This document shows, piece by piece, positions 29,432-39,368 of a stretch of DNA of 64,000 nucleotides. The stretch's first letter is position 1, and every line of letters begins with the position of its first letter. The position numbers and the translations under genes were made by a program. The notes under the pieces are model-generated. The model saw nothing but the letters and a program-made list of their open reading frames with translations, searched no databases and was not told where the DNA came from. Origin of the DNA: Trinickia mobilis (GTDB lineage: Bacteria > Pseudomonadota > Gammaproteobacteria > Burkholderiales > Burkholderiaceae); assembly GCF_017315705.1 (NCBI RefSeq), contig NZ_JAFLRF010000026.1, positions 19,690 through 83,689 of the forward strand, in the 5' to 3' direction.

Positions 29432-29617
29432 ATGTATCAATCTGACATCACGCAATTCCTGAACCAGCTCAAGCAACAAAAGCCGAAGCTGGAAGAAGAG
29501 CAGCGCCGCGGCCGCTCGCTCCTGTGGGACAAGCAACCGGTCGATCTCGAAGAGCGCGCCGAGCAACAAGAATCGCGCGTGCAGCAGACACCCTACGTCT
29601 ACTACCAGAATTTCTGA
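29432..29617 (+). CDS. DUF3460 family small protein
   Basis: A 61-residue protein (MYQSDITQFLNQLKQQKPKL to YYQNF), charged and helical, with no signal or membrane span. Its sequence matches, from memory, the DUF3460 family found just upstream of scpA in Burkholderiales. Its function is unknown. The stop is two bases before the scpA start, so the two are co-translated. Confidence 0.88.
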   Translation: MYQSDITQFLNQLKQQKPKLEEEQRRGRSLLWDKQPVDLEERAEQQESRVQQTPYVYYQNF

Positions 29618-29619
29618 GC

Positions 29620-30489
29620 GTGACCCCTTCCGACGACGCCCGTCGGGCGAAAGAACCGAGCGCCGCGCTCGCCGCGCCCGTCACGGACACGACGCCCGAC
29701 ACCGTCGACGGGATCGCGTTCGCGCGCCTGTACGGCGAGCCGCTCTTCAAGCTGCCGCAGGACCTCTACATTCCGCCGGATGCGCTGGAGGTCTTCCTCG
29801 AAACGTTCGAGGGCCCGCTGGACCTGCTGCTCTACCTGATCCGCAAGCAAAACTTCAACGTGCTCGACATCCCGATGGCGGATGTGACCGCGCAGTATCT
29901 CGGCTATGTCGAGCAACTGCGCAAGACGAATCTCGAGCTTGCGTCCGAGTACCTGCTGATGGCGGCCATGCTGATCGAGATCAAGTCGCGCATGCTCTTG
30001 CCGGTGAAGAAAGCGGATACCGGCGACGAAGCGGAAGACCCGCGCGCCGAGCTGGTGCGGCGCCTGCTCGAATACGAGCGCATGAAGCTCGCCGCTCAGC
30101 GGCTCGATCAGCTCCCGCAGCTCGGCCGCGACTTCCTGCGCGCCGAGGTGTATATCGAGCAGAGCATCACGCCGCGCTTTCCCGACGTCGACACCAACGA
30201 CCTGCGCGCCGCCTGGGCCGACGTCATCAAGCGAGCGAAGCTCGTCCAGCACCACAAGATCTCGCGCGAGGAGCTGTCGGTGCGCGAACACATGAGCGTG
30301 ATCCTGCGGCGCCTGCAGAACGTGCGCTTCGTGGAATTTTCCGAGCTGTTCGACGTCACGCGCGGCGTGCCGGTCGTGATCGTCAACTTCATCGCGATGC
30401 TGGAGCTGTCGCGCGAATCGCTGATCGAAATCACGCAAGCCGAGCCGTTTGCGCCGATCTACGTGCGGCTCGCGTATTTGCCCGCTTAG
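29620..30489 (+). CDS. scpA: Segregation and condensation protein A
   Basis: A 289-residue kleisin subunit of the SMC-ScpAB condensin complex, which compacts and segregates the chromosome. A GTG start two bases after the DUF3460 stop is used; the 32 further in-frame codons upstream overlap DUF3460. The ScpA core is clear: FEGPLDLLLYLIRKQNFNVL, ASEYLLMAAMLIEIKSRMLL, and the C-terminal winged helix FVAMLEL-like segment (VNFIAMLELSRESLIEITQ). The N-terminal 55 residues are Ala/Thr-rich and variable. Confidence 0.95.
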   Translation: MTPSDDARRAKEPSAALAAPVTDTTPDTVDGIAFARLYGEPLFKLPQDLYIPPDALEVFLETFEGPLDLLLYLIRKQNFNVLDIPMADVTAQYLGYVEQLRKTNLELASEYLLMAAMLIEIKSRMLLPVKKADTGDEAEDPRAELVRRLLEYERMKLAAQRLDQLPQLGRDFLRAEVYIEQSITPRFPDVDTNDLRAAWADVIKRAKLVQHHKISREELSVREHMSVILRRLQNVRFVEFSELFDVTRGVPVVIVNFIAMLELSRESLIEITQAEPFAPIYVRLAYLPA

Positions 30490-30648
30490 TTGACCGCCCA
30501 GGAGACAGTCGCGTGAATTGCAGGCCTTAAGGCACTTGAAGCGCGAAAATCCACTACAATCCCGCGCTCCGAGCCCTGCATCGGCACGGACGACGAAAAC
30601 TGCGACCTTGCCCGCTGGCGTCACCTCTCGACGAACACACAGCCGACT

Positions 30649-31613
<965 letters not shown>

Positions 31614-31677
31614 CGGGCGGCGCCCGCACGCTGCCGCGCCGCGGTCCTAAAGCCAAACGAAGTCCGAAGGAAAGACC

Positions 31678-32064
31678 ATGCAGCGCCACATGTTGAAATC
31701 GAAGATTCACCGGGCCGCGGTCACGCACTGCGAACTGCACTACGAAGGCTCGTGCGCCATCGACGAAGACCTGCTCGAAGCGGCGAACATCGTCGAGAAC
31801 GAACGGATCGACATCTGGAACATCAACAACGGCGAGCGCTTTTCGACCTACGCGATCCGCGGCGAGCGCGGCAGCGGGATGATTTCGCTGAACGGCTCAG
31901 CGGCGCGCCGTGCGCAGCTCGGCGATCTCGTGATCATCGCCGCGTTCGCGCTGGTCGACGAAGCGGAACTCAAGGCGGGCTGGACGCCGGACCTGGTGTT
32001 CGTCGACGAAAACAACAAGATCAAGGGAAGCCGCGGCCACGTGCCGGTCCAGAACTGGACCTGA
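31678..32064 (+). CDS. panD: Aspartate 1-decarboxylase precursor
   Basis: A 128-residue pyruvoyl enzyme that converts aspartate to beta-alanine for pantothenate. The self-cleavage site Gly24-Ser25 (HYEGSCAID) is present. Lys9 and Tyr58 regions ([15 protein letters not shown]) match the family. AAGGAAAG is a good ribosome site before the ATG. It is in an operon with panC. Confidence 0.97.
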   Translation: MQRHMLKSKIHRAAVTHCELHYEGSCAIDEDLLEAANIVENERIDIWNINNGERFSTYAIRGERGSGMISLNGSAARRAQLGDLVIIAAFALVDEAELKAGWTPDLVFVDENNKIKGSRGHVPVQNWT

Positions 32065-32120
32065 CGCGGCGGAGGTGCGACACGCGGGCGTCACGCGAAC
32101 TGCGTTACGGCGCCCGCTTG

Positions 32121-32150
32121 TCACCCGCCGTCACCCGCGGTCACCCGCCC
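32121..32150. repeat. 10-bp tandem repeat, three units
   Basis: TCACCCGCCG, TCACCCGCGG and TCACCCGCCC follow each other in the short gap between convergent panD and the ParA gene. The pattern recalls the TCACCTGCC array at 6585-6620, also in a convergent gap. Confidence 0.75.
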
Positions 32151-32160
32151 CTCGCCCAAG

Positions 32161-32790
32161 TCATCCCTTCTTGTTCGCCCATTCGATAATGGGCCCCCAC
32201 TGCTCCAGATCCTTTTCGACGCGGCTTTGCGCGACGTCCCACAGCGTCAGGCCGTGTGCCGCAAGCTGTACGTAGTTCTGCGTATCGCGCAGGAAACCGA
32301 GCACCGGCAGCTTCAATCCTTCGACGAATCGATGCAGTTGGTCCGCGGAGCGCGTGCGCGCATCGACCCGCATCCCCACCACGCCGATTTCGATCGATCC
32401 CTTCCTAACGGCCTTCTCCTTCGCCAGCCGCTCGAGAAAGTGCTGCGTAGCCAGAATGTCGAACATCGACGGCTGCAGCGGCACGATCACCCTGTCCGCC
32501 AGTTCCAGCGCGACGTCGAACCGATTGCCGTGCAGGCCCGCAGGTGTGTCGATCACCGCGTGCTCGAGCCCGCGAGGCGGCTTCACGGGCGCATTCAAAT
32601 CGACCTGCCACTCTTCGATGGGCGGCATCGCGGCCGGCCGCAGTTCCAGCCACGCATGTGACGACAACTGCCGGTCGAGGTCCGCGAGCGCCACCCACTC
32701 GCCACTCGCCGCGAAAAAACCCGCCAGATTCGTCGATAGCGTGCTCTTGCCCACGCCGCCCTTCGGATTCGCCACCACAATCACCGTCAT
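32161..32790 (-). CDS. ParA-family ATPase without a ParB partner
   Basis: A 209-residue deviant Walker ATPase. The P-loop is KGGVGKST at 10-17, a switch region LADLDRQLSSHAWLELRP follows, and Walker B is HAVIDTPAGL. It is shorter than chromosomal ParA and has no N-terminal DNA-binding domain, like the small orphan ParA/MinD-type proteins that position cargo. No parB or obvious cargo gene is adjacent. The divergent neighbour is a thioesterase. The ATG starts right at the family motif MTVIVVANPKGG. Confidence 0.9.
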   Translation of the reverse strand: MTVIVVANPKGGVGKSTLSTNLAGFFAASGEWVALADLDRQLSSHAWLELRPAAMPPIEEWQVDLNAPVKPPRGLEHAVIDTPAGLHGNRFDVALELADRVIVPLQPSMFDILATQHFLERLAKEKAVRKGSIEIGVVGMRVDARTRSADQLHRFVEGLKLPVLGFLRDTQNYVQLAAHGLTLWDVAQSRVEKDLEQWGPIIEWANKKG

Positions 32791-32968
32791 GAACTCTCCC
32801 GGTAAGAAGGCCAGCAAGGCGGCCCGTTCCCAGTGACGGAACAGGCCGCGGCCGGCCGGTTTGCCGTGCGTCGCTTTCGACCGCTTGATAATATCGGCAA
32901 ATTCGTCCTGGTCGAAGCCTTCCGTACGGCGAAGTTCGGCCGCCGCCCCCTTCGCAAGAGCCCAACTC

Positions 32969-33388
32969 ATGTCCAAATTGCGCCCGGAACTCACCCTCGA
33001 GCGCCTGCACGAACGGCAGCGCGGCACCCTGCCCGACCTGCTCGGCGTGCGCATCACCGACCTCGCAGAGGGCACGCTGACCGGCGAACTCACCGTGCGG
33101 AGCGAATTGCTCGCGCCGAACGGCTTCCTGCACGCGGCCACCGTCATCGGCCTCGCGGATACGTGCTGCGGCTACGCTTGTATCGCCCACCTGCCCGAGA
33201 ACGCCCGCGGCTTCACGACGATCGAGCTCAAGAGCAACTTTCTCGGCACGAGCCGCGAAGGCACCATCCGGGCCGTCGCGACAGCTGTCCACCTGGGCCG
33301 CAGCACGCACGTGTGGGACGCCACCGTCTTCGATCCGGCCGGGCGCACGATGGCGCTCTTTCGCTGCACGCAGATGATTCTGACTTGA
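32969..33388 (+). CDS. PaaI-family hotdog thioesterase
   Basis: A 139-residue acyl-CoA thioesterase of the PaaI/YbdB group. LLGVRITDLAEGTLTGELTV, the helix motif GFLHAATVIGLADTCCGYAC and the strand FTTIELKSNFLG form the hotdog fold. His in GFLHAA and Asp in LADTCC are at the usual active-site positions. The substrate acyl-CoA is not predictable. It is divergent from the ParA gene and ends before a strong terminator. Confidence 0.9.
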   Translation: MSKLRPELTLERLHERQRGTLPDLLGVRITDLAEGTLTGELTVRSELLAPNGFLHAATVIGLADTCCGYACIAHLPENARGFTTIELKSNFLGTSREGTIRAVATAVHLGRSTHVWDATVFDPAGRTMALFRCTQMILT

Positions 33389-33430
33389 CGCCGTGCTGCG
33401 CCGGCTCGGCGGGGCGAGGCGCAGATAACA

Positions 33431-33467
33431 AAAAAGGCGCGCGGAAGCGAAGTCCGCGCGCCTTTTT
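33431..33467. terminator. Strong bidirectional intrinsic terminator
   Basis: AAAAAGGCGCGCGGA and TCCGCGCGCCTTTTT form a 10-bp GC stem flanked by A5 and T5 around a 7-base loop. It lies between the convergent thioesterase and DoxX genes and should stop both transcripts. Confidence 0.95.
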
Positions 33468-33544
33468 CTATTCGGCCAGTGGGTGCCGGCCTTGCCTCAG
33501 GTTCTGTCGACCGGGCCTCGCCGGCAGTCGCCGGTCACGCCACG

Positions 33545-33961
33545 TCAGGCAGCCGCCGCATGCGGGGCCGGCTTCTGCGCCAGCGCCAACACCCCGCCGC
33601 CGAGGAGCGACTGGACCACGAGCGTCACCGCCCAATACGCCGGGTACTCCCAGCCGCCGTTCGGCGACGCGAAGCCCCAGCCGTTGTGCAGGTGCGCGGA
33701 CATCGCACCGAGCATGAACGGCAGCAGCACGAGCGCCACCCAGCGCACCTGGAGGCCGAGCAGCAGCGCAATGCCGCCGAACAGTTCGACGAAGGCCGTC
33801 ACATAGCCTAGCCAGCCGGGCAAGCCGAGCGATTGGAAGAATTGCGCCGTGCCCGGCAGCGTGAAGACGAAGATCTTTTGCAGGCTGTGCGCGAGATACA
33901 GCACGCCTAGCGCGATGCGCAGGAGGGTGGCGGCGTAGTCGGCCGTGCGGTTCGAGTTCAT
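33545..33961 (-). CDS. DoxX family membrane protein
   Basis: A 138-residue inner-membrane protein with four spans, beginning LLRIALGVLYLAHSLQKIF. A DoxX/DoxD core includes FFQSLGLPGWLGYVTAFVEL and GGIALLLGLQVRW. The family contains quinol-linked and stress-related membrane proteins, and the specific role is unknown. It appears monocistronic. Confidence 0.9.
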   Translation of the reverse strand: MNSNRTADYAATLLRIALGVLYLAHSLQKIFVFTLPGTAQFFQSLGLPGWLGYVTAFVELFGGIALLLGLQVRWVALVLLPFMLGAMSAHLHNGWGFASPNGGWEYPAYWAVTLVVQSLLGGGVLALAQKPAPHAAAA

Positions 33962-34122
33962 GATCGGTTCCCTTGAAGTAAGAAGGATGGCAGCAGCGCC
34001 ACCAGGTGGAACGGACTGTATTCGAATCGCAGGCGGCGATAAATCGCCTGCAAAGCTTTAATTATTTCCTAATGGGAATGAATACCGCCTCACGGGGCGG
34101 AAAAAGCCGAGTGACCCGGATT

Positions 34123-35658
34123 TCAGCGGAACTCGGCGAACAGGCGCCGCAAATCCAGATGCTCGGCGAACGTATCGGCCAGCCGCTCGAGCGAGGCCTC
34201 GCGCAGCGCAGGGTAGTCGAGCGCTTCGGCATCGGCGAGCCCTGCCCAGCCGAGCAGCGCCGCGCAGGCTTGCGGCGTGTCGAACAGGCCGTGGACGTAG
34301 GTCGCGAGAATCTGTCCGTCGGCGGAAAGCGCGCCGTCCGGACGCTCGTCGCCGTTTCGTTCGCCGTCGGGCGTTGCGAGCCGCAGAGCCGGTGTCGCCA
34401 GCGCCGGTCCGTCCGTTTCGCCCATATGGATCTCGTAGCCGGCCACCGGCGGCGCGCCCGCGAACGACAGGCTTCCCCTCACGTTCACGAGGGTCTTCTT
34501 GCGCGCGAGCGTTGTCGAAAAATCGAGCAGGCCGAAGCCTGGCATCGTCCCCGGAGACCCTTCGACACCATGCGGGTCCGCCACCTCGCGCCCGAGCATC
34601 TGCATTCCGCCGCAAATGCCGATCACACGCCCGCCGTAGCGCAGATGGCGCTTGAGCGCGTCGTCCCAGCCGTGCGAGCGCAGCCACGCGAGATCGCCCT
34701 GCACGTTCTTCGAGCCCGGCAGGATCACGAGATCGGCGGCCGGCAGTGCGCCGCCGCGCACATAGTGGAAATCGACTTGGCGGTGCGCGCGCAGCGCGTC
34801 GAAATCCGTGTGGTTGCTCACGTGCGGCAGCGCCGGCACGACGACGCGCAACGTGCGCGCCGCGCCCCCCGCCAATGACGACGCGTGCAGCTCGCGCGGC
34901 AGCATGTCCTCGGCGTCGAGCGTCAAGCCGTGCAGATACGGCACGACGCCGAACACGGGCTTGCCGGTTTGCGCTTCGAGCCAGTCGAGCCCCGGCTGCA
35001 GGAGGCTTACGTCGCCGCGAAACTTGTTGATGACGAAGCCGCGCACGCGCTTTTGCTCGCTCTCCGACAGGCACGCGAGCGTCCCGATCAGATGCGCGAA
35101 CACGCCGCCTTTGTCGATATCGGCGACGAGCACGACCGGACAATCGACGCCCTCGGCAAACCCCATGTTCGCGATATCGCGATCGCGCAGATTGATCTCG
35201 GCGGGACTGCCCGCCCCTTCGACGACGACCGCGTCGAACCCCGCTCGCAAGCGCGCGTATGACTGCAGCACCGCTTCGAACGCGACCGGCTTGTACTCGT
35301 GATAGGCGCGCGCATCGAGGTTCATGCGCGCCTTGCCGTGGATGATGACCTGCGCGCCCTTGTCGCTCGTCGGCTTGAGCAGCACGGGGTTCAGGTCGGT
35401 GTGCGCGTCGATGCCGGCGGCGACCGCCTGCAGGGCCTGCGCGCGGCCGATCTCGCCGCCGTCGACCGTGACCGCGCTGTTGAGCGCCATGTTCTGCGGC
35501 TTGAACGGCGCGACGCGCAGCCCCGCGCGCCGCACGAGGCGGCACAGGCCGGCCACGAGCGTGCTCTTGCCGGCGTCGGAGGTCGTCCCTTGAATCATCA
35601 GCGTGCCGTGCGGCATCGGCAGAACGTCGTCGGATGGGGCGGGCTGGAAGGCGGGCAT
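34123..35658 (-). CDS. cobQ: Cobyric acid synthase
   Basis: A 511-residue amidotransferase (CobQ/CbiP) that amidates four side chains of adenosylcobyrinic acid a,c-diamide. An N-terminal P-loop-like dethiobiotin-synthetase domain ([27 protein letters not shown]) is followed by a C-terminal class I glutaminase-like domain with the nucleophile in [10 protein letters not shown] and the histidine in YVHGLFD. The start may be [10 protein letters not shown], 14 codons later. It is divergent from cobU with 76 bp between them and opens the cobalamin block. Confidence 0.96.
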   Translation of the reverse strand: MPAFQPAPSDDVLPMPHGTLMIQGTTSDAGKSTLVAGLCRLVRRAGLRVAPFKPQNMALNSAVTVDGGEIGRAQALQAVAAGIDAHTDLNPVLLKPTSDKGAQVIIHGKARMNLDARAYHEYKPVAFEAVLQSYARLRAGFDAVVVEGAGSPAEINLRDRDIANMGFAEGVDCPVVLVADIDKGGVFAHLIGTLACLSESEQKRVRGFVINKFRGDVSLLQPGLDWLEAQTGKPVFGVVPYLHGLTLDAEDMLPRELHASSLAGGAARTLRVVVPALPHVSNHTDFDALRAHRQVDFHYVRGGALPAADLVILPGSKNVQGDLAWLRSHGWDDALKRHLRYGGRVIGICGGMQMLGREVADPHGVEGSPGTMPGFGLLDFSTTLARKKTLVNVRGSLSFAGAPPVAGYEIHMGETDGPALATPALRLATPDGERNGDERPDGALSADGQILATYVHGLFDTPQACAALLGWAGLADAEALDYPALREASLERLADTFAEHLDLRRLFAEFR

Positions 35659-35734
35659 CGGGCGGGAGACTTCAAAGAGGGACAGCCGGGTGAATCGAAG
35701 CCCGCATTATCCCATCGCGCCGTACAATCACGCG

Positions 35735-36295
35735 ATGAATTCGCGCGACCTCACCTTCGTTCTCGGCGGCGCCCGCTCGGGCAAGAGCGCCTACGCCGAG
35801 CGGCTCGCGGCCTCGAACGCGCGGCCCGTCACCTATATCGCCACCGCCCGCATCGCCGCCGACGACGACGAATTCGCGCAGCGCGTCGAGCAACATCGCG
35901 CGCGGCGTCCTGAGCATTGGCAGTTGATCGAAGCCGATGCCGATCTCGCGGGCGCATTGCGCGGCGCGGATGGCGACGACCGTTGCATTCTCATCGATTG
36001 CCTGACGCTGTGGCTCGCGGGCCTCATCTGTCCGCCGGACGGCGCGGCGCTTTCCGGCGACGCTTGTGCAGCCCGCCTGAATGCGTTCGAAGCCGCGCTT
36101 GCCGAAGCGCGCGGCAAGGTGATCGTGGTCAGCAATGAGATCGGGCTCGGCGTCGTGCCGCTCGGTGCGCAAACCCGCCACTACGTCGACGAACTCGGGC
36201 GCCTCAATCAACGCATTGCGGCGCTGTCGACCCAGGTCACGCTGATGGTCGCGGGCCTGCCGATGATCGTCAAACCGTCGAGCGCCCCGAAATGA
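35735..36295 (+). CDS. cobU: Adenosylcobinamide kinase / guanylyltransferase
   Basis: A 186-residue bifunctional enzyme of the nucleotide-loop pathway. It phosphorylates adenosylcobinamide and then adds GMP. The P-loop GGARSGKS is at 11-18, and VTYIATARIAADDDE, HRARRPEHW and the VSNEIGLGVVP segment are family marks. TACAAT at 35723-35728 lies only seven bases before the ATG, so the message may be nearly leaderless. The stop overlaps an ATG (ATGA) that opens a 29-codon frame in repeat copy E4. Confidence 0.96.
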   Translation: MNSRDLTFVLGGARSGKSAYAERLAASNARPVTYIATARIAADDDEFAQRVEQHRARRPEHWQLIEADADLAGALRGADGDDRCILIDCLTLWLAGLICPPDGAALSGDACAARLNAFEAALAEARGKVIVVSNEIGLGVVPLGAQTRHYVDELGRLNQRIAALSTQVTLMVAGLPMIVKPSSAPK

Positions 36296-36374
36296 GACAG
36301 CCCCCACGCTCACTGCGTTCGCTGCCCCCCAAGGGGGCCGTCAGCACGCTTGGGGCGGCCCGGCGCGTACTGAC
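36292..36374 (+). repeat. Intergenic repeat copy E4 between cobU and cbiB
   Basis: It fills the whole gap. The order is ATGAGACAG, CCCCCACGCTCACTGCG, mini-hairpin CCCCC/GGGGG, then terminal hairpin arms GTCAGCACGC (36340-36349) and GCGTACTGAC (36365-36374), directly followed by the cbiB ATG. It has no palindrome module. A 29-codon frame (MRQPPRSLRSLPPKGAVSTL then GAARRVLTC) overlaps the cobU stop at one end and passes the cbiB start at the other (stop at 36379-36381). Confidence 0.9.
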
Positions 36375-37316
36375 ATGCTGACGCTTTCGCTGCCGCTCAC
36401 CGCCACCCTCGCGACCGCCGCCGTCGCGCTCGACCAGTGGCTCGGCGAACCACGCACGGCGCACCCGCTCGTCGGCTTCGGGCGCGTCGCGCAGCGGCTC
36501 GAAGCGCGCCTCAATACGGGCCGGCGCGGCCGGCCGTTCGGCATCATTGCGTGGTGTGCGGCAGTGGTGCCGCCGGCGGCCGTCGCCGCATGGCTCGTCG
36601 CCGTGCTGCCGTTTGCGCTCGCGTGTCTGGTGCACATCGCGCTGCTCTGGTTCGCGCTCGGCGCGCGCAGCCTGCGCGACCACATCGAGCCGATCGCGCG
36701 CGCCCTCATCGCAAGTGATCTTCCCGAGGCGCGCAAGCTCACCGCGCGGATCGTCTCGCGCGAGACCGAGCACGCGGACGCAGGAGCGCTCTCGCGCGCC
36801 GCCGTCGAATCGGCGCTCGAAAACGGCAACGATGCGATCTTCGGCGCGCTCTTCTGGTTCGCGATCGCGGGCGGCCCCGGCGCGCTCGCATTCCGCCTCG
36901 CGAATACGCTCGACGCAATGTGGGGCTACCGCACGCCGCGCTACCTGCGCTTCGGCTGGGCTGCCGCGCGCTTCGACGACGTGCTGAACTGGGTTCCGGC
37001 CCGCCTCACCGCCATGAGCTACGCGCTGCTCGGCGATACGTTCGCCGCGTGGCGCTGCTGGCGCAACCAGGCCCGCCTGTGGGACAGCCCGAACGCGGGG
37101 CCGGTGATGGCCGCGGGCGCCGGCAGTCTGAACGTGCTGATCGGCGGGCCGGCGGTCTACCACGGCGCGATCGAGGAACGTCCGACGCTCGGTGAAGGAC
37201 GGCCCGCGTCGCCCGCTCATGTCGGCGCTGCGCTGATGCTCGTGCAGCGCGCGGTCTTTCTCTGGCTCGCGGTGCTCATCGTGATGGCGCTGCTTGGCGT
37301 ATCGATACATGGCTGA
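36375..37316 (+). CDS. cbiB: Adenosylcobinamide-phosphate synthase
   Basis: A 313-residue inner-membrane protein (CbiB, also called CobD in Pseudomonas naming) that attaches aminopropanol phosphate to adenosylcobyric acid. Family marks are LDQWLGEPRTAHPLVGFGR, RIVSRETEHADAGALSRAAV, ALFWFAIAGGPGALAFRLAN and ALLGDTFAAWRCWRNQA. Four or five membrane spans are visible. There is no Shine-Dalgarno sequence at the ATG, because repeat copy E4 ends at the preceding base. Translation may depend on coupling through the small frame in E4. Confidence 0.95.
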   Translation: MLTLSLPLTATLATAAVALDQWLGEPRTAHPLVGFGRVAQRLEARLNTGRRGRPFGIIAWCAAVVPPAAVAAWLVAVLPFALACLVHIALLWFALGARSLRDHIEPIARALIASDLPEARKLTARIVSRETEHADAGALSRAAVESALENGNDAIFGALFWFAIAGGPGALAFRLANTLDAMWGYRTPRYLRFGWAAARFDDVLNWVPARLTAMSYALLGDTFAAWRCWRNQARLWDSPNAGPVMAAGAGSLNVLIGGPAVYHGAIEERPTLGEGRPASPAHVGAALMLVQRAVFLWLAVLIVMALLGVSIHG

Positions 37317-38364
37317 ACGCAACCTTCAACCCGCGCCGCGCACGATCGTCCACGGCGGCAACCTGCACGAAGCCGCGCGCCGCTACGGCATCGCATACGA
37401 AGCCTGGCTCGACCTGTCGACCGGCATCAATCCGCACGGCTATTCCGTGCCGCCCGTGCCCGCCGATGCGTGGCGGCGGCTGCCCGACGAAGGCGATGCG
37501 CTCGCCGGATGTGCGGCGCGTTACTACGGTGCGCCCGGGGTCGAAAACGTGCTGCCCGTCGCCGGCAGTCAGGCCGCGATTCGCGCGCTGCCGGCGCTGC
37601 TGCCGCGCGCGAGCGCCGGGGTCGCGCCGCTCGCTTACGGCGAGTACGCGCCGGCCTTCGAGCGCAACGGCCATCGCGTGATGCCGCTCGATATCGGCCG
37701 CGCGGCGCTGCCTGCGGATCTCACCCACGTCATCGTTGCGAATCCGAATAACCCGACGGCGGAACGCTCGAGCACGGCGCAACTGCTCGGCTGGCATGCG
37801 CAACTCGCTGCGCGCGGCGGCACGCTGATCGTCGACGAAGCGTTTGCGGATGCGACGCCGGCTGAATCGCTGGCGCCCCATGTTCACCGGCGCGGCCTCG
37901 TCGTGCTGCGCTCGGTCGGCAAATTCTTCGGGCTTGCCGGCGTGCGCGCCGGGTTCGTGCTCGCCGAGCCCCGATGGATCGACATCCTGCGCGATACGCT
38001 CGGCGCGTGGACCGTCGGCGGACCGTCACGGCATGCGGTGTTGGCCGCGTTCGCAGACCGTGACTGGCAGCATGCGATGCGCTCGCGGCTCGCCGACGAT
38101 GGCGCCCGTCTCGCCGATTTGTTGCGCGAACAACGATTTACCGTGCACGCGACGCCGCTTTTCGCGTGGACTGCCGATTCGCGCGCCCACGCGCTGCACG
38201 AAGCGCTCGCGCGGCGCGGCATCTGGACACGCTATTTCGCGGCGCCGTCGAGCGTGCGCTTCGGCCTGCCTGCGAGCGAAGCCGAATGGACGTGCCTCGC
38301 CGTTGCGCTGCGCGAATGCGTCGAAGCAATCGAGAACACCGGCAACCCGCACGCCCAATCATGA
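37309..38364 (+). CDS. cobD: Threonine-phosphate decarboxylase (CobD type)
   Basis: A 351-residue PLP enzyme of the aminotransferase fold making aminopropanol phosphate for the cobalamin loop. It carries IVHGGNLHEAARRYGI, LDLSTGINPHGYSVP, the VIVANPNNPTAE motif and the PLP-lysine region VVLRSVGKFFGLAGVRAG. The ATG overlaps the cbiB end by eight bases. Pseudomonas nomenclature calls it CobC. Confidence 0.94.
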   Translation: MAERNLQPAPRTIVHGGNLHEAARRYGIAYEAWLDLSTGINPHGYSVPPVPADAWRRLPDEGDALAGCAARYYGAPGVENVLPVAGSQAAIRALPALLPRASAGVAPLAYGEYAPAFERNGHRVMPLDIGRAALPADLTHVIVANPNNPTAERSSTAQLLGWHAQLAARGGTLIVDEAFADATPAESLAPHVHRRGLVVLRSVGKFFGLAGVRAGFVLAEPRWIDILRDTLGAWTVGGPSRHAVLAAFADRDWQHAMRSRLADDGARLADLLREQRFTVHATPLFAWTADSRAHALHEALARRGIWTRYFAAPSSVRFGLPASEAEWTCLAVALRECVEAIENTGNPHAQS

Positions 38365-39299
38365 TCCGCGTCGCTACTCGCGGCCGCACGGCCAAACCGC
38401 TCCTGTTCGCACTCGCGCTGGCGCTGGCGTTTGCATCGCACGCGCACGCCGCCATCACCGTCACTGACGACGCCGGCGCCGCCGTCACCCTTGCCGCACC
38501 CGCCGAACGCGTGATCAGCCTCGCGCCGCACGTCACCGAGATGATCTACGCGGCAGGCGGCGGCGCAAAGCTGGTCGGCGCGGTGTCGTACAGCGACTAC
38601 CCGCCCGAGGCCAAGCAAGTGCCGCGCGTCGGCGACAACAAGGCGCTCGACCTCGAACGCATCGTCGCGTCGAAACCGGATTTGATCGTCGTCTGGCGGC
38701 ACGGCAATGCGCAGCAGCAGCTCGACAAGCTGCGCGAGCTGCACGTGCCGATGTTCGTCAGCGAGCCGCGCAAGCTCGACGACGTCGCGACCGATCTCGT
38801 CAGGCTCGGCGCGCTGCTGGGCACGCCGCAAGTCGCGAACGCGGCGGCCCGCGCGTATCGCGCGCAAATCGCGCAACTCCGGGCGCGCTACGCGGCGCGA
38901 GCGCCTGTCAGCGTGTTCTATCAGGTTTGGGACGATCCGCTCATGACGCTCAACGGCGAGCACATGGTGAGCGACGTCATCAGCCTATGCGGCGGACGCA
39001 ACGTGTTCGCGCAACTTGCGCCGCTCGTGCCGACGGTGTCGACGGAAGCCGTCCTCGCGGCCGATCCGGAAGCGATCGTGACCGCGAGCGCAGGCGCAAC
39101 CGCACCCGACAAGCCACTGCCGGGCCTCGACAAATGGCGCAAGTGGCCGAGCCTGACGGCGGCCGCGCGCAACAACCTGTTCGCCATCGACGGCGACCTC
39201 ATCAACCGGCCCGCGCCGCGCATCGCGCAAGGCGCGGCGCAGCTTTGCGAAGACCTGGAGGTGGCGCGCTCGCGACGGCCGCAAAATGCGGCGCGCTGA
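38361..39299 (+). CDS. btuF: Cobalamin-binding periplasmic protein
   Basis: A 312-residue ABC transporter binding protein. A signal peptide (PLLFALALALAFASHAHA) is followed by a BtuF/FepB-type fold with AERVISLAPHVTEMIYAAGG, VGAVSYSDYPPEAKQVPRVG and the KPDLIVVW helix. It should pass B12 or cobinamide to BtuCD, encoded on the opposite strand at 41.9-43.9 kb. The start overlaps the cobD stop (ATGA). Confidence 0.92.
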   Translation: MIRVATRGRTAKPLLFALALALAFASHAHAAITVTDDAGAAVTLAAPAERVISLAPHVTEMIYAAGGGAKLVGAVSYSDYPPEAKQVPRVGDNKALDLERIVASKPDLIVVWRHGNAQQQLDKLRELHVPMFVSEPRKLDDVATDLVRLGALLGTPQVANAAARAYRAQIAQLRARYAARAPVSVFYQVWDDPLMTLNGEHMVSDVISLCGGRNVFAQLAPLVPTVSTEAVLAADPEAIVTASAGATAPDKPLPGLDKWRKWPSLTAAARNNLFAIDGDLINRPAPRIAQGAAQLCEDLEVARSRRPQNAAR

Positions 39300-39368
39300 G
39301 ACAGGCCGGCGATAACGGCGTCCGCTCGAGTCGAGAATAGACAAGCCTGGGATCGGCGAGAACAGGCC

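Noticed and set aside
34060..34110. GC stem (CCGCC/GGCGG) downstream of cobQ as an intrinsic terminator
   Set aside because: Five pairs with no T-run in the minus direction; could be chance.
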